From assembly GCA_021807065.1 (NCBI GenBank), contig JAKAPO010000174.1, positions 1 through 5,750 on the forward strand: a DNA stretch of 5,750 bases. The letters run 5' to 3'. The notes beneath the pieces were generated by a model. It saw nothing but the letters and a program-made list of their open reading frames with translations. It was not told the DNA's origin and did not search any database. This document shows, one piece after another, positions 1 through 5,750 of the stretch. Source of the stretch: a bacterium. GTDB taxonomy: Bacteria; Vulcanimicrobiota; Vulcanimicrobiia; Vulcanimicrobiales; Vulcanimicrobiaceae. The translations under genes and the position numbers were made by a program. Numbering within the stretch: the first letter of the stretch is position 1; the number at the start of each line of letters is the position of its first letter.

Positions 1-242
1 GATCTGACCAGATAACCGCCATCGGCCGACAGCTGCACGGACGAGATCGCGCGACCGTCGTCGGGCAGCGGTCCGACGACCTCGCGCGGAGCGAACTGCG
101 GTGCGCGTGCGACCCAGATCGAGCGTTCTCCGCGGCGGTCGATCGAATAAGCGATCGTCGTTCCGTCCTCGCTTCGCACGAGAGCGGCCGGAAACGGATA
201 GGAGAGTGCCTGTGCCACGGAAAACGCGAGCGTCAAGATCAT
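1..242 (-). CDS. Secreted S9-family (prolyl oligopeptidase-like) peptidase, N-terminal 80 residues only
   Basis: Partial gene: it starts at ATG 242-240 and leaves the window at position 1. The visible product opens with a short hydrophobic stretch (MILTLAFSVAQALSYPFPAA), which fits a Sec signal peptide cut near residue 14. Residues 19-80 then look like the first blade of a beta-propeller: 'LVRSEDGTTIAYSIDRRGER' (21-40), 'SIWVARAP' (41-48), and a second strand set ending 'LSADGGYLVR' (71-80). This S-x-D-G pattern, with a signal peptide followed by 'YPFP', is typical of S9 peptidases of the DPP4/acylaminoacyl-peptidase group, whose catalytic Ser-Asp-His lies in a C-terminal hydrolase domain not seen here. 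The start overlaps the upstream transporter stop as ATGA (242-239), and a GGAG lies 7 nt upstream (253-250), so coupled translation is likely. A TolB-like propeller protein is an alternative, because the catalytic half is missing. Confidence 0.7.
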   Translation of the reverse strand, partial: MILTLAFSVAQALSYPFPAALVRSEDGTTIAYSIDRRGERSIWVARAPQFAPREVVGPLPDDGRAISSVQLSADGGYLVR

Positions 243-1480
243 CGTGCAACTCCAGGTTGTGCTTTGGCAATGAGTTTGGAATAACTCGTGCGATCGACGA
301 CGAATAAGATGCCAACGAGAAAGACGATCATGAACGCGATCGCGCTTCCGAAGGCCGCCGGGAAACCGTAACGCGTGGCAAGCCATGCCAGGATCAGCGA
401 GTTTGCTGCTCCCATCAGGTTCAGCACGCCGTTGTAGATACCGTACACGAGGCCCGTTGATGCGTGATTCGGCGAGATGTCGATGACGTTGACCGCCCAA
501 GCGCCGACCGTGACGTTCATGAGCAGTTGTACGAGGCCGAGAGCGACCGCCGTCTGGGCCGCTTCACCGGCTCGAGCATAGTAGAGTGAGGCGACCATAC
601 ACGCTATGGCACCGAGCATCGGCAGCGCGGCGCCGATGCGGCGCGCCGTGAGACGGTCGAAGACGGCGACGAGGCCATCGTTGAACGGTCCGGAGAGAAT
701 GAAGCCGATCCATCCGAATCCTGCGGCGAGGCTCGTCCAGAGCGCGCTATTCAGGATGCTCGTGTGAAACGTGCGGAACATGTAACTCGGCGTCCAATTG
801 ATGAACGTGAAAAGAATATACCCGAAGGTGAGGTAGACGAGCAGCATGCCGATTCCGGTTCTGCTGAAGACCACGTTCCTGATGCCCGTCCAGTCAACGT
901 TCTCGCGGTGCGCGGTTTGGTCCGGCCGGTCGCGAACAACCCAGAGCCAGAACGGTAAGATCGCGATCCCGGCAATGCCGAAAATGATGAACGTCCACTG
1001 CCAGCCGTAGCGGGCGAGGATAACGCCGGCAAGCGCGCTCCCGACGAATGGCCCCACGTACTGTCCCGATCCGGCCCACGTGAAGAAGAGCGACCGCCCT
1101 CTAGCCGGAGCCCACGCTGCCGCGCACTTTGCGTTGAGCGGCCAGATCGCGGCCTCGCCCGCGCCCATGAGCCCGCGGATCGCGTACCACCCGCGAAGGG
1201 TGGCTGCAAACGGCGTTGCGATCGTAAACGCCGACCACCATCCGAGGGTGGCGAACAACCCGCCCCGCAGTCCGAGCCGGTCGACGAGCCAGCCGCCCGG
1301 AAAATTGAAGACGGCGTAGCTCATGCTCCACACGAAAAGGATCGTACCGATCTGCTGCAAGCTGAAATGGAACGTTTGCTGTATCTTCGGCATCGAGACG
1401 GAGAAGTTCACGCGATCCATATAGTTGACCGCGATGCTGGCGAACATGAGCAGGAATACGAAGATACGGCGCGCTGTCAT
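239..1480 (-). CDS. MFS transporter, anion:cation symporter (ACS) family, hexuronate/glucarate-permease-like
   Basis: A 413-residue inner-membrane protein, the usual length for 12-helix MFS carriers. Family marks are visible: 'NYMDRVNFSVSMP' in helix 1 (19-31), the helix 2-3 loop motif 'GGWLVDRLGLR' (62-72), 'RGLMGAGEAAIWP' in helix 4 (102-114), 'YGWQWTFIIFGIAG' (158-171), and 'NWTPSYM' after the central loop (228-234). The Y-x-DR-x-N and R-G-x-GAGEA-x-x-P patterns are those of the ACS family (TC 2.A.1.14), whose members move hexuronates, glucarate, galactonate or other organic anions with protons or sodium. The exact substrate cannot be read. The ATG at 1480-1478 overlaps the GH9 stop as ATGA, with only a weak GGAA upstream, so translation is probably coupled to the hydrolase. 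The 3' end overlaps the peptidase start in the same way. Its place between a secreted hydrolase and a secreted peptidase suggests uptake of a released sugar or sugar acid. Family call strong, substrate inference weak. Confidence 0.9.
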   Translation of the reverse strand: MTARRIFVFLLMFASIAVNYMDRVNFSVSMPKIQQTFHFSLQQIGTILFVWSMSYAVFNFPGGWLVDRLGLRGGLFATLGWWSAFTIATPFAATLRGWYAIRGLMGAGEAAIWPLNAKCAAAWAPARGRSLFFTWAGSGQYVGPFVGSALAGVILARYGWQWTFIIFGIAGIAILPFWLWVVRDRPDQTAHRENVDWTGIRNVVFSRTGIGMLLVYLTFGYILFTFINWTPSYMFRTFHTSILNSALWTSLAAGFGWIGFILSGPFNDGLVAVFDRLTARRIGAALPMLGAIACMVASLYYARAGEAAQTAVALGLVQLLMNVTVGAWAVNVIDISPNHASTGLVYGIYNGVLNLMGAANSLILAWLATRYGFPAAFGSAIAFMIVFLVGILFVVDRTSYSKLIAKAQPGVAR

Positions 1481-3225
1481 CGCGCGGGTTCCATGGCTGC
1501 GGCGAGATAGATCAGATCCGCCGTCGTCGACATGACCGGCTCATTGGTCGAATAGTCCCAGAAGTCGTCGTGGTAGACGATGAATCCTGTGTTGAAGGGC
1601 GCGTACTTGTCGGGGCGCGAGAGCTTGATGCCTTTCAGGCGTTCGAAGACGCTCCGGTAGACGGGTCCGTCGACGACGCCGCCTCGCATCCGGATGTGCA
1701 ACGTGTGGCTCTCGATCGATTGCGGATGCCTTGGATAGGGACCGCCCTTCGGTACGCCGATGACGAACGACGTTCCCCACAGATTCTCGCCGAACAGCCA
1801 ATTCCGCGCCGCATCTTCATAGCGAAGGAACGTCGCATCGCCCGTCATCCGGCGGTAGAGATATGCTTGCGTAGCATAGGCGATGGCGAGATCGTTCGAG
1901 ACCCAGATGAACGGGATGCCGATCGAAAAAGCGTTACACGCGCGCGTCGCCACGCGCTGTAAACCGAGGCGGTAGTAGCGTTCCATCCGTTCTCGCACCG
2001 CGGCATCGCCGGTGCGCCACAACTCGTAGTGTCCGAAATTCAGGAACGGATACCAGGCGTAATGCTCGGCGGTATCGGCGCCCATCCACGGCTGCACCGG
2101 CTCCATCGACGCGTAGGCCAGCCCTTGACGCTGGTAGCGAGGCTCGCGCGTGAGGCTGTACAGCTCGGCGGCGGCCAGCTCCATGTCGTTTGCGTAGTTC
2201 GTGATCTCGTAGTAGTACGGCGCCGTTGCCGGCGCGGTCTGACAGACGCCGGGATGCAACTGTCCGTAGCGATATGCCTCCCGTGCCTTGCGGGCGAGGA
2301 GTGCCGCATATCGCGGGGCGATGCCGCGAAAGACTTGGGCGCCGAGCGCGAATGCCGAGGCAAACTGTCCGGCCGTCGACGCCGCGCCGTTGGAATGATT
2401 CTTGTACGTAAAGAGCCCTTGTGGCCGGTTGGTGCACGGATAGATTGGACGCGCGCCGCCCGGCCCCCAACCATAGTTCGTTGTATCGTTGGTGAAGACG
2501 TGAAACGTCAGATGATCGCGATCGTCGCCGAGTTGATTGAACATGAGATTCGGACGCGGATACATTGCGAGCAGCCAGTCGAGTCCGTGGCGCGCTTCTG
2601 CGAGGATTTCGGTATCGTGCGTCGCACGCGGAAAATCGCGATATGCGGCCAACATCACGAACGTTGCCTGCGCCGAGGTCGTGACATACTGGAGCTCATC
2701 GGCGGCATCGGCCCACCCGCCGCTGACGTCGAAGTAGCGGCCCGCATACGGGCCATCTACCACGATCCCGTCGTGCGTGTGAACGTAGGCGTGAAAGAGC
2801 GGATTGTACCCCGATCGTTCGTCGCGCATGAAGTTCAGTAACGCACCGGGCACGCCGCCATAGGGATCTCTTGCGATGCGAAACGGGGGCGAGCGCACGC
2901 CCTGCGCGTCGATGCGATACGTGCCCGGACGGGTCAGCGGCGAGATATTGAGATCGTAGGTGGAAACGCAGGGACCGTACGGCCCTTTCGGTTGAGCGCC
3001 GGCGCGCAAGACGATTGCACCGCCGGCATCGAGGACCGTGAAGCGACCGATCGTGCGGGGCACGAGCGAGCAGAGAACCGCGACCTTGCGATCCGCGGCT
3101 GCATATCCTAGCTCGTTGACGCGGATGACAGCCTTCGTGTTATCCACCGGAAACATGAGCGCCCCCGCGAGGATAAAGGCGATCGACACGAGATGGTAGA
3201 TTCTATCGCATGCAGTCACGGCCAT
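1477..3225 (-). CDS. Secreted glycoside hydrolase family 9 enzyme with N-terminal Ig-like (CelD_N) domain
   Basis: A 582-residue protein. Residues about 9-32 form a signal peptide (hydrophobic 'HLVSIAFILAGALMF', 11-25). Residues about 33-118 are the Ig-like CelD_N module ('VIRVNELGYAAADRKVAVL', 33-51), and about 125-580 the (alpha/alpha)6-barrel GH9 catalytic domain. The catalytic base region is 'GGWADAADELQY' (169-180), the counterpart of the usual DAGD, with D173 and D176. The acid is E562 in 'DYSTNEPVMS' (557-566). 'WGTSFVIGVPKGG' (483-495) and 'YPRHPQS' (497-503) match the late GH9 signature, but the usual HxR end is changed. GH9 enzymes are mostly inverting endo- or exo-acting beta-glucanases, and some act on glucosamine oligomers, so the substrate is open. 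No cellulose-binding module or dockerin is seen. The chosen ATG (3225) lies inside the divergent transporter's frame; GTG 3189 gives a shorter signal peptide and may be the true start. First gene of a coupled operon. Confidence 0.92.
   Translation of the reverse strand: MAVTACDRIYHLVSIAFILAGALMFPVDNTKAVIRVNELGYAAADRKVAVLCSLVPRTIGRFTVLDAGGAIVLRAGAQPKGPYGPCVSTYDLNISPLTRPGTYRIDAQGVRSPPFRIARDPYGGVPGALLNFMRDERSGYNPLFHAYVHTHDGIVVDGPYAGRYFDVSGGWADAADELQYVTTSAQATFVMLAAYRDFPRATHDTEILAEARHGLDWLLAMYPRPNLMFNQLGDDRDHLTFHVFTNDTTNYGWGPGGARPIYPCTNRPQGLFTYKNHSNGAASTAGQFASAFALGAQVFRGIAPRYAALLARKAREAYRYGQLHPGVCQTAPATAPYYYEITNYANDMELAAAELYSLTREPRYQRQGLAYASMEPVQPWMGADTAEHYAWYPFLNFGHYELWRTGDAAVRERMERYYRLGLQRVATRACNAFSIGIPFIWVSNDLAIAYATQAYLYRRMTGDATFLRYEDAARNWLFGENLWGTSFVIGVPKGGPYPRHPQSIESHTLHIRMRGGVVDGPVYRSVFERLKGIKLSRPDKYAPFNTGFIVYHDDFWDYSTNEPVMSTTADLIYLAAAMEPAR
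3197..3205. promoter_or_regulatory. Possible symmetric, bidirectional -10 element between the divergent operons
   Basis: TAGATTCTA is an odd-centred palindrome (TAGA-T-TCTA) and the only AT-rich patch in the junction. On the plus strand it reads TAGATT, preceded by TGG (3194-3196) as in an extended -10, and a start about 7 nt later would fall at the transporter ATG (3210), giving a leaderless message. On the minus strand it reads TAGAAT, five of six matches to TATAAT, with predicted transcription start a few bases before GTG 3189-3187, codon 13 of the longest GH9 frame. I see no good -35 box on either strand, so this is suggestive only. Confidence 0.35.
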
Positions 3226-4367
3226 TTCGCTTCGTCTTCATCATCGGCATCGTGAGCCTGTTCGCCGACATGACCTACGAAGGCGGGCGCAGCATCACGG
3301 GCCCGTTCCTGGCACACCTCGGTGCGACGGGATTGATCGTCGGGTTCGTGGCGGGATTCGGTGAACTCGTCGGATACGGATTGCGCGTACTTTCCGGTAC
3401 CGTCGCCGATCGGACGCGGCGTTACTGGCCGTTCGCGTTCGTGGGATACACTGTCAACCTCCTCAGTGTTCCAGCGCTGGCACTCGTTCGCACGTGGCCA
3501 GCGGCGTCGGGGTTACTGATCGGCGAGCGCTTTGGGCGGGGCATTCGCAAACCGGCTGTGTCGGCAATGCTCTCGTACGCTGGCTCGCAGATCGGTCAAG
3601 GCTGGGTCTTCGGTTTCCACGAGTTGATGGATCAGGTCGGCGCGACGCTCGGTCCGTTGCTCGCCGCCGCGATTCTGGCGATCCACGGCGGGTTCGCAAA
3701 CGCGTTCGGCATCTTCATCGTTCCCGGCGCGCTCGCTATCGTTACTTTGGGAATCGCTCGCGTTCAGTATCCGATGCCCCACGAGATGGAGCCGGAAAAG
3801 CTCACGCGGGCGCGCACGTTCGACGGGCGATTTTGGACGTACGCTGCCGCCGGCGCGTGCGTCGCCGCCGGGTTTGCCGACTTCGCGCTCGTCTCGTTTC
3901 ACCTGAGCAAAGCGCACATCGTCGCCGCTCACCTCATTCCCGTTCTCTATGCCGCGGCGATGTTTGCCGGTGCGATATCCGCACCAGTGTTCGGGCGCTT
4001 GCACGATCGCTACGCGCTGCCGACGATTCTCGTGAGCTTTGCGTTAGGCGCGCTCTTCGCTCCACTTTCTTTTCTCGGCGGACCGGCGGTTGCGATCGCA
4101 GGCGTGCTGCTATGGGGATTCGGCATGGGCGCGCAAGAGACGTTGCTGCCCGCGATCGTGTCGAAAATCACTCCCGGCGCAGAGCGCGCCACGGCTCTAG
4201 GAACCTTCGACGGAGTCTACGGCGTCTCGTGGTTCGCCGGCAGCGCGGTGATGGGCGCACTCTACGACGTCTCACTCCTCTGGGTTGTCGTTTTCTCGCT
4301 CGCGCTGCAATTTGCAGCGCTGCCTCTGTTCGCCATCGCGTTACGGATGGGGAATCGTCCGAGCTAG
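3210..4367 (+). CDS. MFS transporter, NreB-like group, substrate unknown
   Basis: A 385-residue integral membrane protein with about 12 hydrophobic segments. The N-terminus 'IGIVSLFADMTYEGGRSI' (12-29), 'GLIVGFVAGFGELVGYGLRV' (41-60), the helix 2-3 loop 'SGTVADRTRRYWPFAFVGY' (62-80), 'RFGRGIRKPAVSAML' (107-121) and 'GFHELMDQVGATLGPLLA' (135-152) follow the layout of the MFS group that includes NreB-type exporters (sGxxsDRxxRRkp, RxGKGIRxxxRDA, FGxHRxxDxxGAxxGPLLA). It is clearly different from the ACS-type carrier on the other strand. Named relatives are linked to metal or drug efflux, but that assignment does not carry over reliably. The ATG at 3210 has no close Shine-Dalgarno sequence (only a GAG about 17 nt upstream), which fits a leaderless start from the -10-like patch at 3197. 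The stop at 4365-4367 is 17 bp before the thymidine kinase, so the two are probably cotranscribed. The first 16 bp overlap the longest GH9 frame head to head. Confidence 0.88.
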   Translation: MQSRPFRFVFIIGIVSLFADMTYEGGRSITGPFLAHLGATGLIVGFVAGFGELVGYGLRVLSGTVADRTRRYWPFAFVGYTVNLLSVPALALVRTWPAASGLLIGERFGRGIRKPAVSAMLSYAGSQIGQGWVFGFHELMDQVGATLGPLLAAAILAIHGGFANAFGIFIVPGALAIVTLGIARVQYPMPHEMEPEKLTRARTFDGRFWTYAAAGACVAAGFADFALVSFHLSKAHIVAAHLIPVLYAAAMFAGAISAPVFGRLHDRYALPTILVSFALGALFAPLSFLGGPAVAIAGVLLWGFGMGAQETLLPAIVSKITPGAERATALGTFDGVYGVSWFAGSAVMGALYDVSLLWVVVFSLALQFAALPLFAIALRMGNRPS

Positions 4368-4384
4368 CGAAGAACGGCACCAGC

Positions 4385-4945
4385 GTGGCAAAACTCTACT
4401 TTCGTTACTCGGCCATGAATGCCGGCAAATCCACGGCGCTGCTGCAAGTCGCGCACAACTACGGCGAACACGGGCGCACGGTGTGGCTCTTTACGTCGTC
4501 GCTCGACGATCGGTACGGCAGCGGCATCGTTACCTCGCGACTGGGCCCGCAGCGCAGCGCCCAACTGTACGACGCCCAGACCGATTTCGGCGAACGGCTC
4601 AAGGACATCCGCGATGTCGCGTGCGTTCTCGTCGACGAGGCGCAGTTTCTTACCGTCGAGCAAGTCCGCCAACTGCATCGGGCGGCGCACGTGCTGGATA
4701 TTCCCATCATTTGCTACGGGATCCGAAGCGACTTCCTCGGCAACCCCTTTCCGGGTGCGGCGCAGCTCCTTACGCTCGCCGACAGCATCGAGGAGCTAAA
4801 GACCGTCTGCGCGTGCGGCAGAAAGGCGACGATGAACGTACGAGTTGACGGCCAAGGAAAGCGAATCACGCAAGGCGAGCAGATTGCGATCGAAGGCAAG
4901 CACCACTACATACAAGTTTGCGGGAGTTGCTTCTATCGCGAATGA
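4385..4945 (+). CDS. tdk: Thymidine kinase, type II (TK1-like)
   Basis: Cytoplasmic salvage enzyme that phosphorylates thymidine to dTMP with ATP. The 186-residue product is close to E. coli Tdk (205 residues) throughout. It shows the opening strand 'AKLYFRYSAMNAGKSTALLQ' with P-loop (2-21), 'DDRYGSG' (41-47), the Walker B and catalytic Glu segment 'VLVDEAQFLT' (81-90, E85), 'DIPIICYGIRSDFLGNPFPG' (105-124, the thymidine-binding lasso start), 'ELKTVCACGRKA' (137-148) and 'VCGSC' (178-182). The last two give the four zinc-site cysteines C142, C144, C179 and C182. The start is GTG at 4385, because the next start (ATG 4417) would remove the first beta strand and split the P-loop motif. No strong ribosome site is seen (GAAG 12 nt upstream), so it may depend on coupling to the transporter stop 17 bp before. 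The same frame stays open upstream to 3494 inside the transporter gene, but that extension is Arg-rich shadow sequence. Confidence 0.95.
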   Translation: MAKLYFRYSAMNAGKSTALLQVAHNYGEHGRTVWLFTSSLDDRYGSGIVTSRLGPQRSAQLYDAQTDFGERLKDIRDVACVLVDEAQFLTVEQVRQLHRAAHVLDIPIICYGIRSDFLGNPFPGAAQLLTLADSIEELKTVCACGRKATMNVRVDGQGKRITQGEQIAIEGKHHYIQVCGSCFYRE

Positions 4946-5750
4946 GCGCGTCACGGTCGGCGAGTTCCTGCGCGAGAGGTTCACGCAGTACGTCTCCGAA
5001 TTCGTTGCCGCCGACGAAGACCTGAAACGAGGTGAACGGGATCCAGAGATCGTGCACCGGGCGCGCGTTGCCGTTCGCCGCCTGCGTTCGGCGCTGCGGA
5101 CGTTTGCGCCGCTCCTCGATCGGAAGTGGGCTAAAGCGCAGCGCGAGAAGTTGCGTAGTTTGAGTGATGAGCTGTCGGCGGCACGGGACGCCGACATCGT
5201 GCTCGCTCGAGCGCGCGCCGACGTCGAATCGCTCGACGCCCCCGATGCTCTCGTCGCGGACGCAATTCTTGACGCGCTGATCGCGGCGCGTAACGACGCA
5301 TACGCGCGGTTGCAGGCTATGCACGCGGATCCGCGCCACGTTGCGCTCACGCAGGAGCTCGCCGCGATCCCGCGACGGCCGGCGGTTCCCGAACCGGAGG
5401 CGCGGATCGCCGATACGATCCGGCCGATTCTCGCGAAGGTCTCTAAGCGTCTGCGTGAGTGCGCGCGACGGTGTTCGAAACCGCCGACGGACGACGAGCT
5501 GCACTCCGTGCGCATCGCCGCCAAGCACCTGCGTTACGCCCTCGAGGCGTTCGCACCGCTGACGGGGCGAAAACTGAAGCGCGCCGCGAAGCGGGTCGAG
5601 CGCCTCCAGGATGTGCTTGGCGAAGAGCACGACGCGACTCTTACGGCGGTGCGGCTTTCGGAACTTCAGAAGGAAACGCGCGCGGCTTTCGTCGCCGGCG
5701 AGATGGCGAGAATGGAGCGAAAGGCCGCCGAGCGCGCGCGTTCCCGTTGG
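4884..5750 (+). CDS. CHAD-domain protein (polyphosphate-binding type), 3' end cut by window; start uncertain
   Basis: The frame is open from 4800 to the window end, giving 289 residues if the TTG at 4884 is the start. The CHAD (conserved histidine alpha-helical domain) fold is shown by two internal repeats: 'VHRARVAVRRLRSALRTF' (57-74) and 'LHSVRIAAKHLRYALEAF' (206-223). Each has the conserved His followed by a basic helix, with 'LSDELSAARDADIVLARA' (about 93-110) and 'RLQDVLGEEHDATL' in the matching second helices. CHAD domains bind polyphosphate through these basic residues. The C-terminus '...ERARSRW' is near the usual domain end, so few residues are missing. The start is a problem: between TTG 4884 and GTG 5052 the frame has no ATG, GTG or TTG, yet 'ERVTVGEFLRERFTQYV' (from 4944) is plainly part of the protein. 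TTG 4884 has AAGG 8 nt upstream but overlaps the kinase gene by 62 bp. The ATG at 4942, overlapping the kinase stop, is out of frame. No CYTH domain is fused at the N-terminus. Confidence 0.88.
   Translation, partial: MRSKASTTTYKFAGVASIANERVTVGEFLRERFTQYVSEFVAADEDLKRGERDPEIVHRARVAVRRLRSALRTFAPLLDRKWAKAQREKLRSLSDELSAARDADIVLARARADVESLDAPDALVADAILDALIAARNDAYARLQAMHADPRHVALTQELAAIPRRPAVPEPEARIADTIRPILAKVSKRLRECARRCSKPPTDDELHSVRIAAKHLRYALEAFAPLTGRKLKRAAKRVERLQDVLGEEHDATLTAVRLSELQKETRAAFVAGEMARMERKAAERARSRW

Noticed and set aside
101..307. 68-codon plus-strand open frame at the left end
   Set aside because: It lies opposite the start of the S9 peptidase and the end of the ACS carrier; highly basic shadow.
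2029..2841. 270-codon plus-strand open frame opposite the GH9 gene
   Set aside because: No recognisable motif, and it overlaps the well-supported catalytic domain in antisense.
3494..4384. Open frame extending the thymidine kinase about 297 codons upstream within the MFS gene
   Set aside because: The extension is Arg-rich with no recognisable domain and lies in the wrong frame of a clear transporter gene. It is an effect of high GC; the kinase begins at GTG 4385.
4368..4384. Possible terminator between the NreB-like transporter and tdk
   Set aside because: Only 17 bp, with no hairpin followed by a T run; the genes are more likely cotranscribed.
4942..5025. ATG overlapping the kinase stop as a start for a 27-residue peptide
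   Set aside because: It is out of frame with the CHAD coding sequence and its product is Ser/Arg-rich without features. It matters only as evidence for a possible missing base.
4796..5524. 242-codon antisense open frame over tdk end and CHAD gene
   Set aside because: Low-complexity Ser/Arg/Ala product, a shadow of the CHAD coding strand.
4866..5630. 254-codon antisense open frame over the CHAD gene
   Set aside because: Arg/Ser-rich product without domain features, opposite two clear CHAD repeats; a GC-driven shadow.

Overview
The window is GC-rich, gene-dense chromosomal DNA from a free-living bacterium. It holds six protein genes with almost no spacer, arranged as two divergent groups that meet near position 3200. 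I see no tRNA, rRNA, CRISPR array, insertion sequence or phage gene. The style is high GC, Ile and Arg coded mainly by ATC and CGC, repeated ATGA stop/start overlaps and an S9 peptidase beside a GH9 enzyme. It resembles uncultured soil or acidic-habitat lineages such as Eremiobacterota (WPS-2) or Acidobacteria. That taxonomic guess is inference and weak.

Left group (minus strand, read from 3225 down to 1): a secreted family 9 glycoside hydrolase with an N-terminal Ig-like domain, then a major facilitator transporter of the anion:cation symporter type (hexuronate/glucarate relatives), then the first 80 codons of a secreted S9-family peptidase that runs off the window. Both junctions are 4-bp ATGA overlaps, so the three genes look like one translationally coupled operon. 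A reasonable reading is extracytoplasmic breakdown of a beta-glucan-like or amino-sugar polymer, uptake of a small product, and a companion peptidase. The true substrate cannot be read from the sequence.

Right group (plus strand, 3210 to the end): a second, unrelated MFS transporter of the NreB-like type, a type II thymidine kinase very like the E. coli enzyme (GTG start 17 bp after the transporter's stop), and a CHAD-domain protein that is cut by the window end. The CHAD frame has no ordinary start codon near its expected N-terminus, which is the most notable oddity here. It uses either a TTG inside the kinase gene or a non-standard start, or one base is missing after the ATG that overlaps the kinase stop.

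The two groups meet head to head, and the longest GH9 frame and the second MFS frame overlap by 16 bp at their 5' ends. The only AT-rich patch in the junction, TAGATTCTA at 3197-3205, reads as a -10-like element on both strands and sits where leaderless or near-leaderless transcripts would begin. No clearly new multi-gene system is visible.
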